DNA of 38,580 bases, from NCBI GenBank assembly GCA_047722935.1, contig JBDNZS010000028.1, positions 1 through 38,580 on the forward strand, in the 5' to 3' direction. The notes under the pieces were generated by a model. The model ran no database searches, had not been told where the DNA came from, and saw nothing but the letters and a program-made list of their open reading frames with translations. This document shows positions 1-7,730 of this stretch, piece by piece. The first letter of the stretch is position 1. The number at the start of each line of letters is the position of its first letter. This DNA comes from Ethanoligenens sp047722935. GTDB taxonomy: Bacteria > Bacillota > Clostridia > Oscillospirales > Ethanoligenentaceae. The position numbers and the translations under genes were made by a program.

Positions 1-40
1 TTCCCGGTGGTTTTCTATACCCATCTACAAATTGCAAACT

Positions 41-133
41 TTATTGTACGCTATCATTTCTGCTGCCCGAAGAGCCTACAGCCCCAACAGCAGCTATAAG
101 AATGATAGCCAGTACGATTTCCACGAATAACAT
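41..133 (-). CDS. putative 30-residue hydrophobic peptide
   Basis: A short reading frame of 30 codons starts at an ATG (133) with an AGAGGG ribosome binding site about 8 nt upstream, 26 nt after the stop of the acetyltransferase gene and on the same strand. The product is a single hydrophobic segment (roughly residues 3-21, rich in Ile, Leu, Ala and Val) followed by a short polar tail, so it would be a one-pass membrane peptide. No family is recognised. The good Shine-Dalgarno sequence and operon-like position are the only evidence that it is expressed; it could be chance. Confidence 0.3.
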   Translation of the reverse strand: MLFVEIVLAIILIAAVGAVGSSGSRNDSVQ

Positions 134-159
134 AATAGACACCCTCTATCACTTTGGAA

Positions 160-660
160 TCAATCTATTCCTACGAGATGGCTTCTTTTCTCCATCAGAA
201 CGTTATTTCGCCACTTGCCCCTGACATCTTTTCCGATCTTCTCTCGATAGCCAACCATGCGGAAGCCGCAGCGTTCGTGCAACCTGATGCTGGCTGTATT
301 GTCTTCCATAATGCCCGATTGCAGCATCCAAAAACCTGCTTTCTCCGATTCTGTAATGAGGTATTTCAGCAGTTGCCGACCGACCCCTTCTTCACGATAA
401 TTTTCTGCGATGTATATGCTAACTTCGGCGACGCCGCCGTACACACACCGGCTGCTAATTTTTGAGAGTGCAACCCACCCCACGACTTCCCCGTCAACCA
501 CAGCAACAAATCTGCATTCCCGAATATGTGCGGCATCCCAGTCATCGTAGGTGGGTATATCGCTCTGAAACGTAGCCTTCCCGGTTTCAATTCCCTGCCG
601 GTAAATTTTAGAAACGGACGGCCAATCTTTATCATTCATCGAACGTATTACAGCATCCAT
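160..660 (-). CDS. arsN: GNAT acetyltransferase, ArsN/phosphinothricin-type
   Basis: A GNAT-fold N-acetyltransferase of 166 aa, close to the usual length of the phosphinothricin/methionine-sulfoximine acetyltransferase group. The acetyl-CoA loop is visible around residues 90-100 (E-x-G-V-G-R-Q-L) and the C-terminal N-x-A-S-I-R-L-H-E-R-C-G-F stretch is typical of the group. ArsN members of this family sit in arsenic operons and acetylate the amino group of organoarsenicals such as arsinothricin; that role here is inferred from the arsM neighbour. The start at 660 is chosen because GAGGAG lies 9 nt upstream; an ATG 8 codons further upstream has no such site. Alternative: a general amino-acid-analogue acetyltransferase. 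Confidence 0.75.
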   Translation of the reverse strand: MDAVIRSMNDKDWPSVSKIYRQGIETGKATFQSDIPTYDDWDAAHIRECRFVAVVDGEVVGWVALSKISSRCVYGGVAEVSIYIAENYREEGVGRQLLKYLITESEKAGFWMLQSGIMEDNTASIRLHERCGFRMVGYREKIGKDVRGKWRNNVLMEKRSHLVGID

Positions 661-688
661 TTTTACAGGCTCCTCAACAAGCAAAATG

Positions 689-733
689 ATTGTATTTACA
701 AATAATTGTGATATACAACTACGTGATAGAATA
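689..733 (-). promoter_or_regulatory. arsN promoter with MarR-operator-like sequence
   Basis: Read on the minus strand, TTGTAT (713-718) and TACAAT (689-694) form a -35/-10 pair with an 18-bp spacer just ahead of the acetyltransferase gene. The plus strand at 711-731 has ATATACAACT followed by GTGATA. This closely resembles the minus-strand sequence of the marR operator (2091-2117: ATATACAACT, five bases, GGTGATA). Control by the same MarR protein is inference. Confidence 0.4.
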
Positions 734-765
734 AATCCCTTCTGACAAAAGTAGAGAAACGTATC

Positions 766-1593
766 CTATTTTACAGCCTTTATATAAGCACCGGCGAAGG
801 CCCCGTCCACTTTGTCCATATCTACACCGGATGTCTTATATTCCGGGGAATTTCCAAAAAGCTGCTCGATCACTTCTCTTGTGTAAACATGGGCCGGGTT
901 GATCTCAATGTCGTGAAAACCCGCTTTTTCGAGGATACTCCTGTATTCCTGAAGCTCAAGCGTACCCGCAATACAGCCACACCATAAATCGGTTTGACTT
1001 TTTATATCCGCCGAAACCGGCTTTAGGTTGACAATATCGGCGATGGCGATCCGGCCGCCTTTTTTCAGTACCCGGTAAGCCTCTGAAATTGCCTTGGGTT
1101 TGTCATCCGACAAGTTAATGACACAATTCGAGATGATGACGTCCATGGCCTCATTTTTAAGCGGAATGTCCTCAATAAAACCCTTTATGAATTCCACGTT
1201 TTTAACGCCCATCTTCTCTTGATTGCTGCGGGCAAGTGCCAGCATTTCATCCGTCATGTCAAGGCCGTAGACCTTGCCGGTTTCGCCGACATGCTTTGCG
1301 GCCATCAGGACATTGATGCCCCCTCCACTGCCCAAATCCAAAACGGTTTCGCCTTTTTCGAGCCGGGCAAACACCAGCGGATTTGCACAGCCAAGGGATG
1401 CGTCTACCGCCTCTTTGGGCAGATCACTGAGGTTTTCTCCATTGTAGATGACAGCCGAACTGCTGATTCCATCACAACAGGACTGATTTCCGGTCGATCC
1501 GCACCCACAGCAGGATTTATTCTGACCCTCCGTAATGCTTTTGGCGATCCCGCCATAATATTCCTGTACTTTCGAGTGAACTTGAGATTCCAT
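766..1593 (-). CDS. arsM: arsenite S-adenosylmethionine methyltransferase ArsM
   Basis: ArsM of 275 aa, which transfers methyl groups from S-adenosylmethionine to trivalent arsenic in the cytoplasm, giving methylated and partly volatile arsenicals. The N-terminus has the family's cysteine-rich stretch (Cys28, 29, 31, 39 and 40). The SAM-binding motif V-L-D-L-G-S-G-G-G lies near residue 108, and the conserved N-C-V-I-N-L near residue 175 and W-C-G-C-I-A-G near residue 225 supply the arsenite-binding cysteines. The start at 1593 follows AAAGGAG with 7-nt spacing; an upstream in-frame ATG would run into the marR gene. It lies 19 nt downstream of marR and is probably cotranscribed with it. Confidence 0.93.
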   Translation of the reverse strand: MESQVHSKVQEYYGGIAKSITEGQNKSCCGCGSTGNQSCCDGISSSAVIYNGENLSDLPKEAVDASLGCANPLVFARLEKGETVLDLGSGGGINVLMAAKHVGETGKVYGLDMTDEMLALARSNQEKMGVKNVEFIKGFIEDIPLKNEAMDVIISNCVINLSDDKPKAISEAYRVLKKGGRIAIADIVNLKPVSADIKSQTDLWCGCIAGTLELQEYRSILEKAGFHDIEINPAHVYTREVIEQLFGNSPEYKTSGVDMDKVDGAFAGAYIKAVK

Positions 1594-1612
1594 GGTCGTA
1601 CTCCTTTCTAAA

Positions 1613-2074
1613 TTAGCAGCAGTTATTACCGCAGCAGCAGTTACTTTTCTCAACCGCATCAAGCAGCAGATTCAGACTTTCGATGACTTGCCCTCTTTTG
1701 GCTTCCTCGATCTGATCAAAGATGTCCCGATAGTATTTTCCCATGCTGGCCTCAATCCGGTTAAACAAATCCTGACCGTTTTCTGTGAGCGATATGGTGA
1801 GGTATCGTCTGTCCGTGGCATCAATATCCCTTTTCACATACCCGCTGTTCACGAGGTTACTTACCGTCCTGCTCATGGTGCTGTTTTCGAGATTCAGCAG
1901 CTCGGCAAGCTCATTGAGCGAAATGGTCTTTGCCCGTCCGATTTCCACCAAGGCATGGCACTGTGCCAATGATATATTGCAGCAGGAAAGCTCGCTTTCT
2001 TCGAGAATACCGAGTTTTCGTTCCAGCTTTCGAATTGTCTCACGCAGTTTTATCGAATCATTCCGTTCATTCAT
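1613..2074 (-). CDS. MarR-family regulator with Cys-rich C-terminus
   Basis: A 153-aa winged-helix regulator of the MarR family. The DNA-binding helix region is around residues 50-75 (N-E-L-A-E-L-L-N-L-E-N-S-T-M-S-R) and the wing carries D-x-T-D-R-R-Y around residue 87. Cys31, Cys32 and Cys39 lie in the first helices. The last nine residues hold five cysteines (146-148, 152, 153), unusual for MarR. Together these could form a soft-metal or trivalent-arsenic sensing site; this is inference. GGAGG precedes the ATG. A perfect inverted repeat lies just upstream of the gene, and arsM follows 19 nt after the stop, suggesting a self-regulated marR-arsM unit. Confidence 0.85.
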   Translation of the reverse strand: MNERNDSIKLRETIRKLERKLGILEESELSCCNISLAQCHALVEIGRAKTISLNELAELLNLENSTMSRTVSNLVNSGYVKRDIDATDRRYLTISLTENGQDLFNRIEASMGKYYRDIFDQIEEAKRGQVIESLNLLLDAVEKSNCCCGNNCC

Positions 2075-2087
2075 TGTCTCGCCTCCG

Positions 2088-2112
2088 CAACTGTTGTATC
2101 ACCTAACAGTTG
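2088..2112 (-). promoter_or_regulatory. candidate MarR operator (inverted repeat)
   Basis: A perfect 8-bp inverted repeat, CAACTGTT-N9-AACAGTTG, lies 14-38 bp upstream of the marR start and next to a TATACA-like -10 (minus strand). Size and placement suit a MarR dimer repressing its own promoter. Confidence 0.6.
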
Positions 2113-2129
2113 TATATTGCAAGTGATGT

Positions 2130-2168
2130 CCGAAAAAATATGTTAACTGGCTAAGTCAACATATTTTT
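2130..2168 (-). terminator. bidirectional A/T-flanked hairpin terminator
   Basis: A 16-bp stem (AAAAAATATGTTGACT pairing with AGTTAACATATTTTTT, one G-U) with a five-base loop follows the oxidoreductase stop. The run of A on one side and T on the other makes it able to stop transcription in both directions. It separates the arsDA-acr3 operon from the marR-arsM unit. Confidence 0.8.
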
Positions 2169-2170
2169 TG

Positions 2171-3829
2171 TCATTTACTCTTTTCCATACGATACTGCTT
2201 GTAGCCGCCCGACAGGTTATACACATGCCTGAACCCGTTGTTGATTAAAATGTTCTGCGCCGCATTGCCGGAAACCCCTTTGTTGCAATGCACGACAATC
2301 AGATCGTACTTGCCCAAATTGCCGAGCTCGAAACGTATCTTTTGCAGCGGGATGTGAAGTGAACCCTCAATAGAGCCTTTGTCCCTGTCTTTTTTGCTTC
2401 GGACATCAATGACCGTTATCTTTTCCCCAGACTTTGTTCTTTCGATCAGCTCGCGCGCCGTCATGATCCTGCGCCCGCGATTCAGCGCATTGTCCAGTAT
2501 CATGCCGGTATAAAGCACGGGGTCTTTGGTGGTCGCAAACGGGGGCGCATAGGCAAGGTCAAGATGAAAGAGGTCGCCTGCCTTCGCGCCGTAGGTGATT
2601 GCCGTCACAAAAACGTCGATCCGCTTGTCAACCCCTTCACCGCCCACAATCTGAACGCCCAGCAGCTTTTCACTCTGGCGGTCGGCGACCGCTTTAATGG
2701 TCATTTCCGTGGAACCCGGATAGTATTCCGGTACATTCGGTTTGATATTATGACTGACTTCAATGTCATAGCCGAGTTTCCGGGCTTCTTTTTCCGTCAG
2801 ACCGGTCATGGCAACGGAAAGGCCGAACACTTTGAAGATGCCTGTTCCGAGCACACCTCTGAATGCAAGGCTGCCCCCGGTGATTGCGTCCCCGGCAATT
2901 CGACCCATTTTGTTGGCTGTAGAGCCCATTGGGCGGTACAGGGGTTTGCCCGTCACAAGAGAGTAAGCCTGTGCACAATCGCCCACGGCGTAAACATCGG
3001 AAAGGTTGGTCTGCATCCGATTATCAACCTCGATGGCCCCGGTCTCGCCCAGCTTCACACCCATTGCCTTTGCAAGCTCCACCTCGGGCTTGATGCCCGC
3101 AGACCATATAAACAAGTCTGCCGGGATGGCTTCCTGCCCCTCGACATTTACCGCCCTGGCTGTATCGCCGCTATGCTGAAAGCCGGTGACTTTGGCCGCT
3201 GTCAGAATGTCGATGCCTTTTTCGATCATGTATTGCTGGAGGTAGGCGGCCATTTCGTCGTCCATCGGCGGCATGATATGATTGCTCAGTTCAAGGATGG
3301 TCACATCCATCTGCCGCTCTTTCAGGGCTACCGCCATTTCAAGACCAATATAGCCGCCGCCTATGATAACGGCTTTCTTCGCCTGATGCCTGACAATGTA
3401 TGCGTCCACATCAACCGCGTTCTGCGGATTTTTGATGGTGAACACGTTTTTGCTCCCGATGCCGTCAAGCAGCGGCTTGAAAGGCTTGGAGCCTGTTGCA
3501 AGCACCAGTTTATTGTAAGTGTCCGAGAATTCTTCACCGGTTGCGAGACTTTTCACTTTCAGGGTTTTCCGGGCGGGATCGACCGCCAACACCTCGCATC
3601 CTGTCTTGATTTCGACTTTATATCGTTCCTTGAACCACAGCGCGTCCCGCGGCGTCAGCTTGCCGATGTCGGAGGTTTCCCCGCCCACAAAGTAAGGCAG
3701 GCCGCATCCTGAGTAGGATATATAGCGATCCTTTTCATAGATGGTGATCTGCGCGTCTTCGGTGTTCCTTCTGGCCTTGGCCGCCGCCGATGTTCCCGCC
3801 GCGACGGAGCCGATGATGACGATTTTCAT
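2171..3829 (-). CDS. CoA-disulfide reductase / rhodanese fusion
   Basis: A 552-aa FAD- and NAD(P)H-dependent pyridine nucleotide disulfide oxidoreductase with a C-terminal rhodanese domain (about residues 455-552). The FAD Rossmann motif is at residues 5-15 (I-G-S-V-A-A-G-T-S). The active cysteine of the CoA-disulfide/persulfide reductase group is Cys42 in S-Y-S-G-C-G-L-P-Y. A second dinucleotide-binding site (I-I-G-G-G-Y-I-G-L-E) is near residue 157. The rhodanese active cysteine is about Cys514 (V-H-C-N-K-G). Fusions of this type reduce CoA disulfide or persulfides. The start overlaps the acr3 stop (ATGA), so it is translationally coupled to the arsenite exporter. Its likely job is keeping thiols reduced during arsenic stress (inference). 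Confidence 0.88.
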   Translation of the reverse strand: MKIVIIGSVAAGTSAAAKARRNTEDAQITIYEKDRYISYSGCGLPYFVGGETSDIGKLTPRDALWFKERYKVEIKTGCEVLAVDPARKTLKVKSLATGEEFSDTYNKLVLATGSKPFKPLLDGIGSKNVFTIKNPQNAVDVDAYIVRHQAKKAVIIGGGYIGLEMAVALKERQMDVTILELSNHIMPPMDDEMAAYLQQYMIEKGIDILTAAKVTGFQHSGDTARAVNVEGQEAIPADLFIWSAGIKPEVELAKAMGVKLGETGAIEVDNRMQTNLSDVYAVGDCAQAYSLVTGKPLYRPMGSTANKMGRIAGDAITGGSLAFRGVLGTGIFKVFGLSVAMTGLTEKEARKLGYDIEVSHNIKPNVPEYYPGSTEMTIKAVADRQSEKLLGVQIVGGEGVDKRIDVFVTAITYGAKAGDLFHLDLAYAPPFATTKDPVLYTGMILDNALNRGRRIMTARELIERTKSGEKITVIDVRSKKDRDKGSIEGSLHIPLQKIRFELGNLGKYDLIVVHCNKGVSGNAAQNILINNGFRHVYNLSGGYKQYRMEKSK

Positions 3830-4908
3830 TTTGACACCTCAACTTTTTGGGGAAGTCCGTTTTCATCAAAATATTTGCCTTTCAGATAGAGCGCAAGCCG
3901 CACGAGCAGGATCATCACCGGCACTTCGATCAGCGGGCCGATGACGGCGGCGAACGCCTGCCCGGAGCCGATGCCGAATACCGCGACTGATACGGCAATG
4001 GCAAGCTCAAAGTTGTTGCTCGCGGCGGTAAAGGATAAGGTCGTCGTTTGCTCGTACCGGAATCCACGCTTATAGGAAATGAAGAAACTGATGGAAAACA
4101 TCAGGACAAAGTAGATCAGCAGGGGGATCGCGATCCGCACCACATCCAGCGGCAGCTCAACGATCATACGCCCTTTGAGCATAAACATGATGACAATAGT
4201 ATAGAGCAGCGCAATCAGGGCGAGCGGTGATATTTTCGGAATGAATGTCTTGGTCAGCCATTCCTTTCCCTTGGTGTGCATCACGGCAAGGCGGGTAACG
4301 ATACCCGCAACAAACGGGATGCCGAGATAAGTCAATACGCTGCGGGCGACTTCCCAAATGGAAACATGAACGGCTTTATCGCCCCACGAAAGATGCAGGG
4401 CACCCGGCAGAGCCGTGGCGAACAGCCAGATGTAGACCGAGTAAAGGAGGATTTGAAAGATGGCGTTGAGCGCCACCAAAGCGGCGCAATACTCATTGTC
4501 GCCTTTGGCAAGGGTATTCCAGATAATCACCATTGCAATGCAGCGGGCAAGCCCGATGACGATGATGCCAACCGCATACTCCGGTTTATCCGGCAAGAAA
4601 ATCAGAGCCAAAATAAGCATCAGAATCGGCCCGATGATCCAGTTCTGCAAAAGAGAGAAGCCAAATACTTTTTTGTTGTTTGCTACCTTGCCGATTTCTT
4701 CATATTTCACTCTTATCAACGGCGGGTACATCATCAGAATCAGCCCCACCGCGATGGGCCATGAGGTCGTGCCGGTGCTTAATTGATTAATGGCGTTTGC
4801 CGCGCCGGGAAAAAAGTTACCCAGTGCAACACCGATTGCCATAGCAAGGAATATCCATAGCGTCAAAAATCGGTCTAAGAAGGAAAGCCTGCCGCCTGCT
4901 CGTTCCAT
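3826..4908 (-). CDS. acr3: arsenite efflux permease Acr3
   Basis: A 360-aa Acr3-family (ACR3/BASS superfamily) membrane protein with about ten membrane segments, which exports arsenite across the cytoplasmic membrane. The diagnostic Acr3 cysteine region G-L-A-R-C-I-A-M-V-I-I-W-N near residue 130 and the P-L-I-E-V-P-V-M-I segment near the C-terminus are present. The start at 4908 follows GGAGGT with 7-nt spacing; the longer reading frame to 5049 would add a non-hydrophobic extension inside arsA and is rejected. It lies 31 nt downstream of arsA, so an ArsA-energised Acr3 pump is likely. Confidence 0.95.
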   Translation of the reverse strand: MERAGGRLSFLDRFLTLWIFLAMAIGVALGNFFPGAANAINQLSTGTTSWPIAVGLILMMYPPLIRVKYEEIGKVANNKKVFGFSLLQNWIIGPILMLILALIFLPDKPEYAVGIIVIGLARCIAMVIIWNTLAKGDNEYCAALVALNAIFQILLYSVYIWLFATALPGALHLSWGDKAVHVSIWEVARSVLTYLGIPFVAGIVTRLAVMHTKGKEWLTKTFIPKISPLALIALLYTIVIMFMLKGRMIVELPLDVVRIAIPLLIYFVLMFSISFFISYKRGFRYEQTTTLSFTAASNNFELAIAVSVAVFGIGSGQAFAAVIGPLIEVPVMILLVRLALYLKGKYFDENGLPQKVEVSK

Positions 4909-4939
4909 GTTTTTACCTCCAATAATTGCGGAATAGCGA

Positions 4940-6685
4940 CTATAACAATTGAAGCAGCCTGTTGCCTTTGATTTCAAACGGTTTCCACGGAATGACCGCA
5001 AAACTGTCGTTTGAAACTTCACGAACCCTTTCGATCCACTGAATTTCACCGGACGCTTTCGCTTTCAGAAAATCGCTGGTTGTCTTTGCAAAGGACAGGC
5101 TTTGATTTACGATCCACCACTTTGTCGAAATGCCCGCGCGCTTTAAGTCTTCGGTAAGCCTTTGCGCTTCAAAAAACGGTGTGGTCTCGGGAAGTGTGAC
5201 GATGACCACCTCTGTGTAGTTCGGGTCTTTCAGTCTCGGCAGCAATGTTTTTGCCGCCTCCGATACGTCGCCGCCCGAATTCTCGATCTGCCGGTTATAG
5301 CTTTGGGTAGATTCGAGCAGCAGGAGCGTATGGCCGGTCGGCGCTGTGTCGATCACCACCGTTTCGTCCTGGCTTTTCGCCACGATCTCGGCAAAGGCCC
5401 GAAACACGGCGATTTCTTGTGTGCAGGGAGAGCGCAGGTCTTCCTCTACATAGGCGAGATCGTCCTCGCTCACGGTTTTCCGGGCTTTTGCCAGCACTTC
5501 ATCCCTGTATTTTTCAAGCTCAAGCTGTTCGTCAATATGGCTGACAGAGATTCCTGTATCACCGTTCATTACAAAATTCAGGTGGTCGGCAGGGTCTGTG
5601 GTGACGAGATGCACTTTTTGGCCCTTGCGGTTCAGTTCCAGCGCGATGGCGGCGGAAACCGTGGTCTTTCCGACGCCGCCCTTGCCCATCGTGAAGATCA
5701 CCTTTTTGCCGGAGCTATAAAGTTCATCTACCACATCTGCCAGCGTGTAGGTACTTATTTTCGCGGGACTGTTTCCGTTGTTTGTGCTTCCCGAATAGGA
5801 GAGCATATGACGGACATGCTCAATGCCGGTTATGTTATAGGCCCGCAGGGGCACCATTGAGGTAGGTCGTTTCAAAAGCTCGGCGGGAATGTTTTCAATC
5901 GCGGCCTTTTGCTTCTCAAACAGAGCGGTTTCTACCAGGTCGTTTGGATCGCTGCTTTCCAGCAGCCCGTTGACCACAAGCAACTGATTGTTGATACCGA
6001 GCGTTCCGAGTTCTTCGGATGCCCTCTTAGCCTCCAGAATCGGCGCAGCCTCCGGCCTTGTGACAAGAATAAGGGTTGTAAGTTCACCATCAGAAAGCGT
6101 GTGTACGGCCTTTTTATAGATTCCCTTTTTGCTTTCAAGGCCGGAGAGCTGTCCGAGGCAGGACGCCCCGTGGGTGCTCTCACTGATAAACCCCGTCCAT
6201 GCGGAGGGAAGCTGGAGCATCCGCAGGGTGTGGCCCGTAGGGGCCGTGTCAAACAGGATGTGGTCAAATCGTTTCGCCTTATCTTCGTCGGTCAGGAAGG
6301 CCGAAAATTCATTGAACGCCGCGATCTCGACCGTGCAGGAGCCGGAAAGCTGTTCCTCCATGTTGCAGATGACGGAATCGGGGAATTTTCCGCGATACGG
6401 CCCGACGACCGATTCACGGTATTCAGCGGCTGCGGCAAGCGGGTCGAGGTTTGCAACCACGAGCCCCGGCGCTTCTTTGATTTCCGTGCCCTTGTTGCCA
6501 AGCGGGATGCCGAAAACATCCTGTAGATTGGATGCCGGGTCGGTGCTGACGAGCAATACCTTTTTCCCGGAATCCGCAAGGGATACCGCTGTGGAGCAGG
6601 CAATCGAAGTCTTGCCCACACCGCCCTTACCGGTAAAAAACAGATATTTCGTCGTTGATACTTTTGCCGGGTTATATAGCTCCAT
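4940..6685 (-). CDS. arsA: arsenical pump-driving ATPase ArsA
   Basis: A 581-aa two-domain ArsA ATPase, the normal full length. Each half has a deviant P-loop G-K-G-G-V-G-K-T (residues 19-26 and again near 335) and the switch motif D-T-A-P-T-G-H-T-L. The A1 half has cysteines near residues 105-118 and 175 and the A2 half has a further one near 420, in the positions used by ArsA to bind As(III). It couples ATP hydrolysis to arsenite extrusion through the membrane partner, here Acr3, and receives arsenite from ArsD. The start is 19 nt after the arsD stop with an AGGTA site; a frame-shifted overlapping reading frame is a shadow. Confidence 0.95.
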   Translation of the reverse strand: MELYNPAKVSTTKYLFFTGKGGVGKTSIACSTAVSLADSGKKVLLVSTDPASNLQDVFGIPLGNKGTEIKEAPGLVVANLDPLAAAAEYRESVVGPYRGKFPDSVICNMEEQLSGSCTVEIAAFNEFSAFLTDEDKAKRFDHILFDTAPTGHTLRMLQLPSAWTGFISESTHGASCLGQLSGLESKKGIYKKAVHTLSDGELTTLILVTRPEAAPILEAKRASEELGTLGINNQLLVVNGLLESSDPNDLVETALFEKQKAAIENIPAELLKRPTSMVPLRAYNITGIEHVRHMLSYSGSTNNGNSPAKISTYTLADVVDELYSSGKKVIFTMGKGGVGKTTVSAAIALELNRKGQKVHLVTTDPADHLNFVMNGDTGISVSHIDEQLELEKYRDEVLAKARKTVSEDDLAYVEEDLRSPCTQEIAVFRAFAEIVAKSQDETVVIDTAPTGHTLLLLESTQSYNRQIENSGGDVSEAAKTLLPRLKDPNYTEVVIVTLPETTPFFEAQRLTEDLKRAGISTKWWIVNQSLSFAKTTSDFLKAKASGEIQWIERVREVSNDSFAVIPWKPFEIKGNRLLQLL

Positions 6686-6704
6686 ATCCGTACCTGTTTA
6701 CCTG

Positions 6705-7082
6705 TCAGCAACAGCCTTTGGGGCCGCAGTTGCAGTGTTTGTTCACCTTTACTTTGGTGGCCGAATTAATCGTATCCACCGAGATGCCGAGCAAATGGGC
6801 GAATTCTTCATTAGTGGGATAACTGCCGGATTTCGCGATCTTCCCATCAACCATTGTGATCGGCAAGGCTGCCACGCCTTTTTCATTCAGTGCGTTGGCG
6901 ACTACCTCGCTGCGCATAAACGCCTGCGGCTCGGAAGAAAGGTTGTGCCGCGCCACTTCAATACCGGCTTTTTTCAGGTTTTCAAGCACGGCGGCAACTC
7001 GCAGCAATTCCGGGTCTACGGAAGGGCCGCAAACTCCCGTGGAGCAGCACATAGCGGGATCAAAAATAATCATTTTACTCAT
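6705..7082 (-). CDS. arsD: arsenite metallochaperone/regulator ArsD
   Basis: A 125-aa ArsD. The arsenite-binding cysteines Cys12, Cys13 and Cys18 (A-M-C-C-S-T-G-V-C-G) are in place. A C-terminal cluster (Cys117, 119, 124, 125) matches the extra vicinal pairs of longer ArsD proteins. It hands As(III) to ArsA and acts as a weak second repressor in some systems. The start at 7082 is set by AAGGAG about 10 nt upstream; an upstream ATG at 7133 lies inside the operator region and has no ribosome binding site. It is the first gene of the arsDA-acr3-reductase operon. Confidence 0.93.
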   Translation of the reverse strand: MSKMIIFDPAMCCSTGVCGPSVDPELLRVAAVLENLKKAGIEVARHNLSSEPQAFMRSEVVANALNEKGVAALPITMVDGKIAKSGSYPTNEEFAHLLGISVDTINSATKVKVNKHCNCGPKGCC

Positions 7083-7117
7083 AACAAAACAACTCCTTAC
7101 AATATAATCGAAAATTT

Positions 7118-7147
7118 TGAATATAATAGACAATCATCTATATAGAA
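7118..7147 (-). promoter_or_regulatory. second candidate ArsR operator, upstream of arsD
   Basis: The 125-bp gap between arsR and arsD contains ATAGA-CAATCA-TCTAT (7126-7141) inside an AT-rich stretch. It resembles the half-sites in front of arsR (ATAGAT...ATCTAT). A TTGTCT/GATTAT promoter pair with an 18-bp spacer overlaps it on the minus strand. This suggests a separate ArsR-controlled promoter for arsD onward. Confidence 0.45.
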
Positions 7148-7207
7148 GGCATGGAAAAGTGCGGGAATCAGTCATCAAATGCGTTATGAATCAGTGTATG
7201 TATATTG

Positions 7208-7549
7208 TCAGTTTTCTGATTTGCAGCCACTTTCCTGCTGTTCACAGCAGCTGTGGCAGATGCAATTCCCCTTGTTGTTGGAGAGCAATTTCCAAAATTC
7301 TGAAATGCTCTTTGCGGTAGTTCCGTTTAAAGTATAGTGCATCCATGCACCTTGCCGGTCAGCATTGACAATGCCGCATTCAGAAAGCATCTTCATGTGA
7401 TAGGACAGCGTTGGCTGCGTTATATGGAGATGCTTCAAAATGTCACAGGCGCAAAGCTCCCCACATGACAGCATGTCGATGATTTTCAGACGGGTTTCGT
7501 CCGACAGCGCTTTGAAAAGCAGGGCGAAATCCGCATAGGTGTTCTCCAT
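7208..7549 (-). CDS. arsR: ArsR-family arsenic-responsive repressor
   Basis: A 113-aa ArsR/SmtB winged-helix repressor. The metal-binding box E-L-C-A-C-D-I-L (Cys33, Cys35) sits at the start of the recognition region, with Cys29 just before it. The recognition helix is T-Q-P-T-L-S-Y-H-M-K (45-54). As(III) binding releases DNA. The C-terminus is unusual, with five cysteines and a histidine between residues 96 and 109. The start at 7549 has GGGAGG 6-7 nt upstream; the longer frame extends through the promoter. It has its own promoter and operator. Confidence 0.93.
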   Translation of the reverse strand: MENTYADFALLFKALSDETRLKIIDMLSCGELCACDILKHLHITQPTLSYHMKMLSECGIVNADRQGAWMHYTLNGTTAKSISEFWKLLSNNKGNCICHSCCEQQESGCKSEN

Positions 7550-7563
7550 TTTGACCTCCCAAT

Positions 7564-7629
7564 ATATAGATAATTGTAAACGATATTCATGATTATCTAT
7601 ATAATATGCAAAAAAAGCATTTTTGTCAA
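7564..7629 (-). promoter_or_regulatory. arsR promoter and ArsR operator
   Basis: On the minus strand TTGACA (7624-7629) and TATTAT (7601-7606) are separated by 17 bp, an almost ideal vegetative promoter. Directly downstream, 11-bp inverted arms ATATAGATAAT and ATTATCTATAT (7564-7574 and 7592-7602) overlap the -10 and the start site, as expected for ArsR autorepression. Confidence 0.75.
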
Positions 7630-7730
7630 TCCATATTTGAAGTGAACATATCTTTGGGCAGCCATAAAGCAGACAACAGAGATACAAGCCGTCGATAAAA
7701 ACAGGCGATGCCGGCATTCTGATTTTCCCG

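Noticed and set aside
2564..3712. 382-codon plus-strand frame antisense to the CoA-disulfide reductase
   Set aside because: It is His/Phe-rich antisense shadow; the minus-strand frame has all the oxidoreductase and rhodanese motifs.
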